From Salinirubellus litoreus (GTDB lineage Archaea > Halobacteriota > Halobacteria > Halobacteriales > Haloarculaceae): a stretch of 64,000 nucleotides of DNA. The translations under genes were made by a program, and so were the position numbers. The stretch is from NCBI RefSeq assembly GCF_037335815.1, contig NZ_CP147841.1, positions 4,402,001 to 4,466,000 of the forward strand, read 5' to 3'. The notes under the pieces were generated by a model. The model ran no database searches, had not been told where the DNA came from, and was given only the letters and a program-made list of their open reading frames with translations. Positions 23,289 through 30,309 of this stretch are shown piece after piece. Numbering within the stretch: the stretch's first letter is position 1; each line of letters begins with the position of its first letter.

Positions 23289-24758
23289 TCAGCGGACGCG
23301 GCGGCCGCCGCTCCCGGAACGGAGGTCCGCCAGCGAGGCCGACTCGACGTACGTCCCGACCCGCTCGCGGACCCACCACCGTCCGGTCTCGCGTCGCTCC
23401 TCGGGTGTCGTGAACCGGTAGCGGTACCGGAGGACGCGTATCCGCTCCGGTGGCCCGTCCTCGAACGGAACGGAGCGCAGGAGGCCACGGACGCCCGGGT
23501 CGTCCTCCAGGAGTCGTTCCAGGAACGCGAGGAACCACCGCTGACGGGGTCCGGGTCGTGGCCGCATCGCGGCGAACCAGAGCTGCCAGTCCAGCCGGAG
23601 GTGGTACGGTGCCCACTGTGGCGGGCGCTCGTCCGTCCGGACCGGCTGGCCCTCGAACTCGTACTCGTGCCAGTCGGCCTCGGTTGGGTCCGGCACGTCG
23701 GTCCCCTCGATCACGAGCTGGTAGCGTTCCCGGGTGATCGAGCCGAACGCGCCGTAGGTGTTGACGAGGTGGAGCGGATCGAACGAGGTGTTCATCACCT
23801 GTCCCGGGGAGAGCATGTTCACCACGGGCCGAACGCTCATGGCGAGCACCAGGAGGGCGACGAGCGCGGAGAGCACGGTCAGCGGGAGCGGTGTCGGCGT
23901 GGTCACCGGGGCGGCGAGCGGCATCACCGGGGCGAGCAGCCCGTCGCTGAACGTCGCGACCGCCTGGACGATGGCGAGCGCGTTCAGCCACGAGAAGTTC
24001 CCGGTCAGCATGAGCCACGACTGGAAGAGCACCGTCGCCAGCCCCCCGAGGGCGGCGAACGGCTCGGGGGCGAAGTAGAGGAACGGCACCGCGAGTTCGA
24101 CGACGTGGTTCCCGAGCGTCTCCGCCCGATGAAAGCGGTCGGGGAGGTGGTGTGCGTACCAGGAGAGGGGATTGGGCATCGGCTGGGTCTCGTAGTGGTA
24201 GTCCATGCAGGTCAGGTCGCGCCAGCAGTCGTCGCCGCGGATCTTGATGAGCCCGGCCCCGAACATGTTGCGAAAGAGCACCCACCGGAGCAGCCAGATC
24301 ACGACGACCGGCGGCTCGCTGGCACCCGCACCGAGGAAGACGGCGAGAAAGCCCGTCTCCAGTAACATCGACTCCCAGCCGTAGCCGTAGAACACCCGCC
24401 CGGCGTTGACGAACGACTGGTAGAGCCCCCACATCACCCCCCACAGGAGCATCGACGCCGGGAGCGCGTACGGTTCGGGCAGCCAGTAGGGCCCGGCGAA
24501 CAGCGCGAGGAGCGACAGGGCGACGCCCGACCACGCCGCGAGGCCGACCGCGCGGTCGTCGGGGAGGACGTAGAAGAGGCTCGGCCGCTCGCGGAAGGTA
24601 GCCCGCTCGGCGTACTCCGCGAGGGGCAGGAGGCCGTCCTCGCCCGCCAGCGGCCGGAACTGGTTGGCCGCGACGAGAAAGGCGACGAGGTAGAGCAGGG
24701 CAAGTCCGCGCTGGAAGAGGAACCGGACGAGCCAGTACTCCTCCACCCACGGCAGCAT
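23289..24758 (-). CDS. Lipase maturation factor family membrane protein
   Basis: The 489-residue protein is mostly hydrophobic in residues 15-330, with about eight to nine helices, and has a soluble C-terminal domain. Family landmarks are visible: the first helix after WLVRFLFQRGLALLYLVAF, GYGWESMLLETGFLAVFLG, RNMFGAGLIKIRGDDCWRDL and the double-Trp-type end of the core (DYHYETQPMPNPLSWYAH). The C-terminal region has NTYGAFGSITRERYQLVIEG and PPQWAPYHLRLDWQLWF, as in LMF1/LMF2, which fold secreted dimeric lipases in animals. The archaeal substrate is unknown. The start is the ATG at 24758. It is convergent with the truncated lipoprotein gene. Confidence 0.85.
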   Translation of the reverse strand: MLPWVEEYWLVRFLFQRGLALLYLVAFLVAANQFRPLAGEDGLLPLAEYAERATFRERPSLFYVLPDDRAVGLAAWSGVALSLLALFAGPYWLPEPYALPASMLLWGVMWGLYQSFVNAGRVFYGYGWESMLLETGFLAVFLGAGASEPPVVVIWLLRWVLFRNMFGAGLIKIRGDDCWRDLTCMDYHYETQPMPNPLSWYAHHLPDRFHRAETLGNHVVELAVPFLYFAPEPFAALGGLATVLFQSWLMLTGNFSWLNALAIVQAVATFSDGLLAPVMPLAAPVTTPTPLPLTVLSALVALLVLAMSVRPVVNMLSPGQVMNTSFDPLHLVNTYGAFGSITRERYQLVIEGTDVPDPTEADWHEYEFEGQPVRTDERPPQWAPYHLRLDWQLWFAAMRPRPGPRQRWFLAFLERLLEDDPGVRGLLRSVPFEDGPPERIRVLRYRYRFTTPEERRETGRWWVRERVGTYVESASLADLRSGSGGRRVR

Positions 24759-24955
24759 GGTCGTCGGTGGTGGAGTGTCGAACAAAGGTCTGGCGAGACA
24801 CCACGAATGGAGCGGCGCACCGGGGAGTCCAGACGCCCTCCCGAGGCCGGGCGATCGGACGATGGCGCGTCGGGACGATCGGCGACCTCACCTCGCGACC
24901 GACAGAAGGGAATGCGTCGCCGCTCGAACGACTGACCCCCTCCCGGGATCGAAGT

Positions 24956-24971
24956 TTTAGGCCGTACGAAA
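24956..24971 (+). promoter_or_regulatory. Degenerate metal box e, upstream of dpsA
   Basis: TTTAGG-CCGT-ACGAAA keeps a perfect first half-site and a weak second one. The dpsA ATG is 56 bp downstream. A GATATATTAGG segment lies between the box and the gene as a possible TATA region. The weaker box could give lower or reversed regulation, as Dps is needed when iron is plentiful. Confidence 0.5.
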
Positions 24972-25026
24972 AATTGTTCGTCGATTGAAAAGATATATTA
25001 GGATCGAGGGCCAACGAACGGATGCA

Positions 25027-25572
25027 ATGAGCACACAGAAGGAGGTACGACAGGAGGCGGGAACCGTCGAGGACAACCCGGTTCGGCTCGAGAAGGACAA
25101 GGCGGCCCAGATCATCGAGGCGCTGAACACTGACCTGGCCGACGCCTACGTCCTGTTCCACCAGCTCCACAAGCATCACTGGAACGTCGAGGGTGCCGAG
25201 CACCTCCCGATCCACCGGTTCCTCCAGGAGGCCTACGAGGACATCGAGGAGGCGGCCGACGAGCTCGCCGAGCGCGTCCAGGCCATCGGCGGCGTCCCCC
25301 ACGCGAACATGCCGACGCTGTCGGCGGCCGCCACCGTCGAGCCCGAGGACGAGGACGTCTACGACATCCGGACCTCCCTGGAGCACGACCTCGGCATCTA
25401 CGGCGACATCATCGAGAGCTACCGCGACCACATCGAGCTCGCCGAGGGACTCGGCGACTACGCGACCAGCGAGATGATGCGCGAACACCTCGAGGTCCTC
25501 GAAGAACACGCCCACATCATCGCACACTACCTCGAGGACGACACGCTGGTCCTCGAATCGGCCACGCACTGA
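25027..25572 (+). CDS. dpsA: DNA-protecting ferritin-like protein DpsA
   Basis: The 181-residue four-helix ferritin-like protein has the Dps ferroxidase ligands HKHHWNVEGAEHLPIHRFLQ (His, Asp/Glu region at about 48-66) and EAYEDIEEAADELAERVQAIGG (Glu/Asp at about 68-88). Dps proteins assemble into 12-subunit shells that oxidise Fe(II) and store it, which limits Fenton damage. Length and sequence match haloarchaeal DpsA closely. The ATG at 25027 is chosen over an upstream frame start because MSTQKEVRQEAGTVEDNPVRL is the usual N-terminus. The gene lies among metal-box genes and has a degenerate box upstream. Confidence 0.95.
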   Translation: MSTQKEVRQEAGTVEDNPVRLEKDKAAQIIEALNTDLADAYVLFHQLHKHHWNVEGAEHLPIHRFLQEAYEDIEEAADELAERVQAIGGVPHANMPTLSAAATVEPEDEDVYDIRTSLEHDLGIYGDIIESYRDHIELAEGLGDYATSEMMREHLEVLEEHAHIIAHYLEDDTLVLESATH

Positions 25573-25602
25573 CGCCGAACTGAGCGGTCCCGTTTCGTCC
25601 CG

Positions 25603-25899
25603 TTACGCCACGTCGGGCGCTTTCTGATCGGTTCGACCCGGGAGCTCGATCTCTATCTCGAGTTCGGGCTCGCCAACGCCCTCGTAGTCGATCTCGAGTT
25701 CGACGGGTTCGCCGAACGCGAACGGGAGTTCCCACTCGTCGGTGGTGATGATGAGTTCGTCGCCGTCGCGGAGCTGCTCGCCGAGCTTGATCAGGAACTC
25801 GCCCGCCTCGCGCGCGTCGAGTCGGTACTCCTGCTCGAACTCGCGGCCCGGGCGGATGAGCGTCCGCTCGGGCTCGGATTCGGGCTCCGGCGGGCTCAT
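25603..25899 (-). CDS. Amphi-Trp domain protein
   Basis: The product is a 98-residue protein. It has the amphi-Trp pattern: a central amphipathic helix (DAREAGEFLIKLGEQLRDGDEL), then a single Trp in TTDEWELPF and a strongly acidic alternating strand (VELEIDYEGVGEPELEIEIEL). The domain is found in short haloarchaeal proteins; its role is not known. Its ATG overlaps the stop of the small CxxC gene (ATGA), so the two are made together, under the metal box at 26072-26087. The gene is convergent with dpsA, 30 bp away. Confidence 0.85.
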   Translation of the reverse strand: MSPPEPESEPERTLIRPGREFEQEYRLDAREAGEFLIKLGEQLRDGDELIITTDEWELPFAFGEPVELEIDYEGVGEPELEIEIELPGRTDQKAPDVA

Positions 25900-26063
25900 C
25901 GGCGGACCTCGACGATCAGGTCGCTCGCCATCCAGCCGTCGGTGTTCCCCGATTCGAGGAAGATCGACGTTCCGGGGCAGCTCTCGCAGACGGACACCTC
26001 GGGCCTCTCGGGCGAGTCCGACTCGACCGCGCGTTCCGGGCGTGACTGGGTACCAGCGGCCAT
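25896..26063 (-). CDS. 55-residue CxxC protein, partner of the amphi-Trp gene
   Basis: The frame from ATG 26063 encodes 55 residues: a polar N-terminus, then SVCESCPGTSIFLESGNTDGW with one CxxC pair, and ASDLIVEVRR to the stop. The CESCPG...ESGNTDGWMASD block looks like a family motif found in small haloarchaeal proteins, which I cannot name with certainty. The single CxxC could bind a metal as a dimer or be redox active. It has a perfect metal box 8 bp upstream and overlaps the amphi-Trp start by 4 nt. It is easily missed by gene finders because of its length. Confidence 0.75.
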   Translation of the reverse strand: MAAGTQSRPERAVESDSPERPEVSVCESCPGTSIFLESGNTDGWMASDLIVEVRR

Positions 26064-26071
26064 CGGAGGCG

Positions 26072-26087
26072 TTTAGGCAAACCTAAA
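26072..26087 (-). promoter_or_regulatory. Metal-box palindrome f, upstream of the CxxC/amphi-Trp pair
   Basis: TTTAGG-CAAA-CCTAAA has perfect 6-bp arms, followed by AT-rich sequence (ATAAAAG) that would supply the TATA box on the minus strand. The ATG is 8 bp downstream. Confidence 0.8.
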
Positions 26088-26187
26088 ATAAAAGCGATTC
26101 GGTTTTCGGCCGGTCTCAACCTGTCACGGTCGAGCCGGTCGAACCGTCGTTACGACCCGACAGAGGGTTGGGAGACCGCTATCCCGC

Positions 26188-26949
26188 TCACCTCACCGCG
26201 TGGAGTAGCGTCGGACCGTCCCCGTCGATGACCTCGACGGTCCCGAACCCCGCGGCGGAGAAGGTCTCCCGGAGGTGGTCGGGGTCGTGAAACCGCCCGT
26301 CGACGGTCGTCCCCATCCGCGCCTCCACTCCACGCTCCTCGTCGCGGACGACGAAGCAGTACGTCGTGGTGTAGTGTCCCCGCGCGGAGGTGAGCGCGCT
26401 GACCGAGTGGCGCTCGACCGTGTACCGGTCGGACTCGACGGTCGTCGTCCCCTCGTCCCCGTTCTCGACCGCCTCGGACAGCGGCTCGAAGAAAGTCACG
26501 AACGCGCCGCCGTCGCGGAGGCTGTCGCGGGCGTTCGCGGCGAACGCCTCGACGTCCCCGTCCTCGGTGAGGTGGAGGAGCCCGCCGAACAGCGCCGCGA
26601 CGTCGAAGGACCGGCCCTCGTCGGCGGCCGACCACTCGGTGAAGTCCGCCCGGCGGACCGCCGCGCTCGTCACCCGCTCGGCGGCGACGTCGAGCATCGC
26701 CCCGTTCGCGTCGACGCCCAGCACCGTCCCGTACTCCCCCTCGATGCGGGCGAGGAGCGGGCCGGTCCCGCAGCCGAACTCCAGGACGCGGTCGGTCCCC
26801 GCCGGTTCGAACCGCCGCAGCAACCGGACCTGCGCCTCGCGGTCGAGGGTGCGCGAGTGGAAGAAGTCGTAGAGCGACGGGTACTCGTAGAAGCTCCGCG
26901 GGCGATGCGGGTCCTCGTTCAGGTCCCGGACGACGGCCGAGAGATCCAT
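26188..26949 (-). CDS. SAM-dependent class I methyltransferase
   Basis: The 253-residue protein carries the SAM-binding motif VLEFGCGTGPLLARI (about 60-74), the acidic residue of motif Post-I (GVDANGAMLDVA) and the motif II region FDVAALFGGLLHL. The later sequence (GAFVTFFEPLSEAVE, then AGFGTVEVIDGD) is typical of the Methyltransf_25/11 group. The start is the ATG at 26949; a GTG at 26964 would add five residues. It lies 26 bp after the DtxR-like regulator gene and is probably the last gene of that operon. The methyl acceptor is unknown. Confidence 0.83.
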   Translation of the reverse strand: MDLSAVVRDLNEDPHRPRSFYEYPSLYDFFHSRTLDREAQVRLLRRFEPAGTDRVLEFGCGTGPLLARIEGEYGTVLGVDANGAMLDVAAERVTSAAVRRADFTEWSAADEGRSFDVAALFGGLLHLTEDGDVEAFAANARDSLRDGGAFVTFFEPLSEAVENGDEGTTTVESDRYTVERHSVSALTSARGHYTTTYCFVVRDEERGVEARMGTTVDGRFHDPDHLRETFSAAGFGTVEVIDGDGPTLLHAVR

Positions 26950-26975
26950 CGTACGAGCGTTCACGAGCGGGAGCG

Positions 26976-27440
26976 CTAAGCCCTGTCGCTGCCGTGCCAG
27001 GTGTTCTCACGTTCCGTCCCCGGCAGCTCGAAGCCCTCCGCCGGGGGGACCGCCGACGCGGACCCCTCCGCGAATTCGTCCCCATCCTCGGACGGGAGGA
27101 TCGACGCGAGCCGGTCGGCCACGGTCGGGCTGATCGTCCCCGTCAGCTGTATCGCCTCCTCCCGGTAGTCCTCGAGCCCGAGGACGTCGCGGAAGAACCG
27201 CGAGAGCGTGCCGTACGTCTCGTAGAGCTCCTCGGCGGTCTCGCGCCCCTCGTCCGTCAGCGTCGCCCCCTCGTAGGGCTCGTAGGTCACGAGCCCCCGG
27301 TCGTCGAGCCGCTGGAGCATCTCCGTCGTCGCGGCGGGAGACCGGCCGATCGCCTCGGCGACCTCGCCCGGAGGGACGGGTGGCGATCCCCGTCGTTCCG
27401 TGACGTACAGGACGAGCACATACCGCGACGCCTCGGTCAT
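26976..27440 (-). CDS. DtxR-family transcriptional regulator lacking usual metal ligands
   Basis: The 154-residue protein has a winged helix-turn-helix (about 1-60: PGEVAEAIGRSPAATTEMLQRLDDRGLVTYEPYEGATLTD as landmark region) and a DtxR-type dimerisation domain (LSRFFRDVLGLEDYREEAIQL...SPTVADRLASIL). Regulators of this family repress iron or manganese genes when metal bound. Here the whole protein contains no Cys and one His, at the extreme C-terminus; the His, Cys and Glu ligands known from DtxR align with other residues. The conserved start is ATG 27440; a GTG at 27557 overlaps the upstream small ORF stop and could give a 39-residue extension. Confidence 0.82.
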   Translation of the reverse strand: MTEASRYVLVLYVTERRGSPPVPPGEVAEAIGRSPAATTEMLQRLDDRGLVTYEPYEGATLTDEGRETAEELYETYGTLSRFFRDVLGLEDYREEAIQLTGTISPTVADRLASILPSEDGDEFAEGSASAVPPAEGFELPGTERENTWHGSDRA

Positions 27441-27553
27441 CGAGCCACGAGCCGGTCCGGGTCGGCCCGGACGCCGCGAAGGTGGTTCGTCTCCGCGTCC
27501 AGGGGGGGATACCCCGTCGAACGCCGTCGGCGGCGCGGTACGTGGGACATCGA

Positions 27554-27697
27554 TCACTCCCCGGACCGGTCGTCGGCCGGTTCGTCCTCCGTGTCACGCG
27601 CCGCTCCCGGGCCGGACTCGATCTCGTCCCCGTCGAACAGGGCGAGGCAGATCCAGGCCCACAGTCGTCCGCGTTCCCGCCGGTTCGCTCGTCCCAT
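27554..27697 (-). CDS. 47-residue small protein ahead of the regulator gene
   Basis: The ATG at 27697 lies 3 nt after the stop of the coiled-coil gene, and the stop at 27554 overlaps a possible GTG start of the regulator (GTGA). The peptide has a basic N-terminus (MGRANRRERGR), a hydrophobic core (LWAWICLALFDGDEI) and an acidic tail (DTEDEPADDRSGE). The spacing on both sides suggests a true operon member. It may associate with the membrane by its short core. No family is recognised. Confidence 0.5.
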   Translation of the reverse strand: MGRANRRERGRLWAWICLALFDGDEIESGPGAARDTEDEPADDRSGE

Positions 27698-27700
27698 GCG

Positions 27701-28492
27701 TCAGGCCCTCCGGACCAGGTGATCGCGGACGGCACGCTGACACTCCGCGCAGACGGCGTCGAGGCGGGCGGCCGTCGCCAGGACCGGGTGCTCGACCGGG
27801 AAGTCCCGGTAGAGGTACCCGACGAGGCTCCGGTGTCCGACCCTCGCCTCGGCGCTTCGGCTCGTCGTCCCCCGGAGGAACGTCTGGCGCTCGTGGGCGA
27901 GTTCCTCGCACCGCTCACGGTGGGTCGCCAGCGTCCGGTGGCGGCGCGAGAGCGCCTCGAACCCGAGGTCGGTGAGCGGCGTCTCGTCGGCGTCGGCGAT
28001 CCACGCCGTGATCCCGTCGACGGCGGCAGCGGCGTCGGCGAGTTGCGAGCGCTCCCGGTCGAGCGCCCGGCTCGTGGTCGCGATCTCGGCCCGCCGGGCG
28101 TCGACCTCCGCGACGAGCGACCGCTCGAGTCCGGCCGAGAACGTGGTCCCGGTCGTCGGGGCGAGCGCGACCGCGATGGCGTCGGTGAACTCCTTGCGGA
28201 CGGTCGCCAGCAGGGGCTCGCCCCCGTCCTCGTCGGCGACGCTGTGCGGGCGGACCGTCTCGGCGAAGGCCCTCCGGACCGCCCGACAGCCGTCGTCGGT
28301 CGACACGTCGGCACGGAACCGCGCGCCCGTTGCGGTGACCGTGGCCGTCACCCCCCGTGCCGGGGACTGCTCGGTCGGGAGCTCCGCGACCCGGTCGGCG
28401 AACGCCCCGAACGCCTCGTGTTTGGCGTCTACGGCCTCCCGCTCCGCCGTCACACGTTCGCGCGCCCGGTCGACGTAGGTCTCGACGACCAT
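27701..28492 (-). CDS. Coiled-coil protein, haloarchaeal family (DUF7260-like)
   Basis: The 263-residue protein is mainly helical. It begins TYVDRARERVTAEREAVDAK, has a central helix pair (LERSLVAEVDARRAEIATTS, then ALDRERSQLADAAAAVDGI) and ends with LDAVCAECQRAVRDHLVRR, where CAEC forms one CxxC pair. Similar long helical proteins are found only in haloarchaea; I think it fits DUF7260, but this name is from memory. It starts 1 nt after the upstream stop and belongs to the operon that contains the regulator. Its function is unknown. Confidence 0.75.
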   Translation of the reverse strand: MVVETYVDRARERVTAEREAVDAKHEAFGAFADRVAELPTEQSPARGVTATVTATGARFRADVSTDDGCRAVRRAFAETVRPHSVADEDGGEPLLATVRKEFTDAIAVALAPTTGTTFSAGLERSLVAEVDARRAEIATTSRALDRERSQLADAAAAVDGITAWIADADETPLTDLGFEALSRRHRTLATHRERCEELAHERQTFLRGTTSRSAEARVGHRSLVGYLYRDFPVEHPVLATAARLDAVCAECQRAVRDHLVRRA

Positions 28493-28493
28493 C

Positions 28494-28922
28494 TCACACC
28501 CCCGTTCGTGTACCGTCGCCGGGAGCGGTGTCGAGGGACGCCCGCTCTCTCCCCTCGGGAGGGCCGATCGACGTGGACCCTGCCGAGACGGGTTCCCGAT
28601 GGACGATCACGTCGTAGTGGGGGACTCGCGGGTCGTACCGGCGAAGCATCGCGCGGTACCGCTCGGTTGCCCGGGCGGCACGCCGGGCCGTCGCCCGCGC
28701 TTCGAAACGTAGCCCCGCCGCGGGGACTGGCCGGTCGCCCGTCCGCCCACAGCGGAGGTAGAACTCCCCGTCGGGACTGGCCAGCGACTCGATCCGTCCG
28801 CGGACGTCGGCGAGCGGTGTTCCGGTCATCGTTCCGCGCTCTCCCCCAGACGACGACCGGCCGCTCGCCACGGACGTGGACCCGCGTTCGGCCGTCGGGC
28901 CGTCTCCCCCGTCGCCGTCCAT
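28494..28922 (-). CDS. Haloarchaeal protein of unknown function, first gene of the regulator operon
   Basis: The ATG at 28922 is chosen because an alternative GTG at 28937 would lie inside the proximal operator. The product has 142 residues: a Ser/Gly/Asp-rich N-terminus of about 32 residues, then a conserved-looking domain (ESLASPDGEFYLRCGRTGDR, PVPAAGLRFEARATARRAAR, ATERYRAMLRRYDPRVPHYD) and a disordered tail. The central block reads like a small haloarchaeal family; I cannot assign a function. Two metal boxes sit just upstream, and three further genes including the DtxR-like regulator follow. Confidence 0.7.
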   Translation of the reverse strand: MDGDGGDGPTAERGSTSVASGRSSSGGERGTMTGTPLADVRGRIESLASPDGEFYLRCGRTGDRPVPAAGLRFEARATARRAARATERYRAMLRRYDPRVPHYDVIVHREPVSAGSTSIGPPEGRERASLDTAPGDGTRTGV

Positions 28923-28926
28923 ACGA

Positions 28927-28942
28927 TTTAGGCCCACCTAAA
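28927..28942 (-). promoter_or_regulatory. Metal-box palindrome g, proximal box of the regulator operon
   Basis: TTTAGG-CCCA-CCTAAA, with perfect 6-bp arms, ends 4 bp before the ATG at 28922, at the expected start of a leaderless transcript. Its centre is 36 bp from that of box h. Confidence 0.8.
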
Positions 28943-28962
28943 GACACATAGTAGTTACGATT

Positions 28963-28978
28963 TTTAGGATGGCCTAAA
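28963..28978 (-). promoter_or_regulatory. Metal-box palindrome h, distal box of the regulator operon
   Basis: TTTAGG-ATGG-CCTAAA, with perfect arms, is the second box of the pair. The 20 bp between g and h include the position (about 25 bp ahead of the ATG) where the TATA box is expected; CTACTATG on the minus strand is the best candidate. Confidence 0.8.
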
Positions 28979-29019
28979 ATAAGTGATCGGATCCACGAGG
29001 AGATCGATCGGACACCCGC

Positions 29020-30309
29020 TCAGACGCCCTCGTTGACGATGCTCGCGACCTCCTCGCGGTCGAACAGTCGTTCGGCCTCGGGGATCTCGGGGTACGGTCC
29101 CCCGGTGTAGGTCGGCCATTCGCCGAACCGTTCGGGGTAGAGCTGTTTTGCCGTCATCTCCAGCTGGAAGGGGTTCATCAGCGGCCCCTGGACCGGGTGG
29201 CCCGACGGGTACACACGGCCGTTCCGCACGGCCGAGAGCTGGCTCCCCACGGGGTGGTCCTCGAGCGCCCGCCGGATCTCGGCCACGTCGTAGTAGGAGC
29301 TGACACCGTAGCGGTGGAGGAGCACGTCGGGGTCGATCTCCAGTAGCGTCTCGAAGTCGTACGACGTCTCGTACGTCACGTCCTCGCCGACGAACGCGTC
29401 GGGCGCGCCGAGCGGCCGGACGTGAGCGGTCGCGAACCCGGGCGCGTCGATCTTCGCGGGGTAGAACGTCTCGTCCATGTAGATGACCGACCCCACCTCG
29501 GGGCGTTCCCCCTCGGGCGGCAGGTCCGACTCGATCGTCGACAGCAGCCCATCGTGGACCGAGGCGAGCGCCTCGTACCGCGCTGGCCGTCCGAACACCC
29601 GCGAAACCCGCTCGGCGATCTCCCAGAGCGTGTAGTACTCGTAGTCGTCCCGGCACGGCTCGGGGGGCTGCCCGTGCCGCCGGCTGTAGACGTTGCCAAA
29701 CCACGGTGCGACGTTCTCGCGGACCTCCTCGACGTCCGCCATCCCCCAGCCGTCGAACGAGGCCATCAGACAGGGGTCCATCAGGTGGAGGTCGGAGTCG
29801 AGTTCGTAGAGCAGCTCCTTCTCGACCCGGATGCTCCCCGACCCGGTATTGAGCTGGGTGAGGCCCTCGCGGTCGAACGAGACCCCGTCGAGCCGCGCGT
29901 AGTAGGCGTCGAGCGTGCTCCCGCCCCCCTCGGCGTCGAACCCGAGCGAGTTCACCGCGTCCCCGTGCCCGTACGCGACCGCCATGTCGGCGTACAGCAG
30001 GCTGTAGACCAGCACGCGCTCCGGGACCGACTCGAACGTCACCTCACCCGCGGGAGCCATCGTCACCGAGTAGCTCCCGTCGCCGCTCGCTTCGGTCGAC
30101 ACGTCGGCGCCGGTCGCCGTCCCGGTCGCGGTGGCCGACTTCGTCGGAGTCGGCGTCCCCGGGTCGCTCCCGGTCGGTTCGGGAGTCGACCCGGAGCCGC
30201 CGTCGCCCGTACACCCCGCGAGGAGCGCGCCGCCTGCGACGATGCCCCCGTACCGGAGGTAGTCCCGTCGCGTCGGTCCGTCGGGTGTACCCGAATCCTC
30301 GTCTGTCAC
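29020..30309 (-). CDS. Iron-siderophore-type substrate-binding lipoprotein (second of two)
   Basis: The 429-residue product starts at GTG 30309, which overlaps the stop of the upstream paralogue (GTGA). A Tat/lipobox leader (TRRDYLRYGGIVAGGALLAGC) and a Thr/Ser/Pro linker precede a type-3 binding fold: a helix backbone, FESVPERVLVYSLLYADMAVAYG at the start of lobe 1, and LLEIDPDVLLHRYGVSSYYD plus AVRNGRVYPSGHPVQGP in lobe 2. These are features of TroA/FhuD-like proteins that bind metal chelates. No permease or ATPase lies nearby. It is clearly paralogous to the next gene and shares its metal-box promoter. Confidence 0.87.
   Translation of the reverse strand: MTDEDSGTPDGPTRRDYLRYGGIVAGGALLAGCTGDGGSGSTPEPTGSDPGTPTPTKSATATGTATGADVSTEASGDGSYSVTMAPAGEVTFESVPERVLVYSLLYADMAVAYGHGDAVNSLGFDAEGGGSTLDAYYARLDGVSFDREGLTQLNTGSGSIRVEKELLYELDSDLHLMDPCLMASFDGWGMADVEEVRENVAPWFGNVYSRRHGQPPEPCRDDYEYYTLWEIAERVSRVFGRPARYEALASVHDGLLSTIESDLPPEGERPEVGSVIYMDETFYPAKIDAPGFATAHVRPLGAPDAFVGEDVTYETSYDFETLLEIDPDVLLHRYGVSSYYDVAEIRRALEDHPVGSQLSAVRNGRVYPSGHPVQGPLMNPFQLEMTAKQLYPERFGEWPTYTGGPYPEIPEAERLFDREEVASIVNEGV

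Noticed and set aside
22840..25569. Very long open frame on the minus strand running through dpsA, the lipase-maturation-factor gene region and the truncated lipoprotein gene
   Set aside because: It is antisense to convincing genes in part, its product is Arg/Pro/Ala-rich with no domain, and long empty frames are expected at this GC content.
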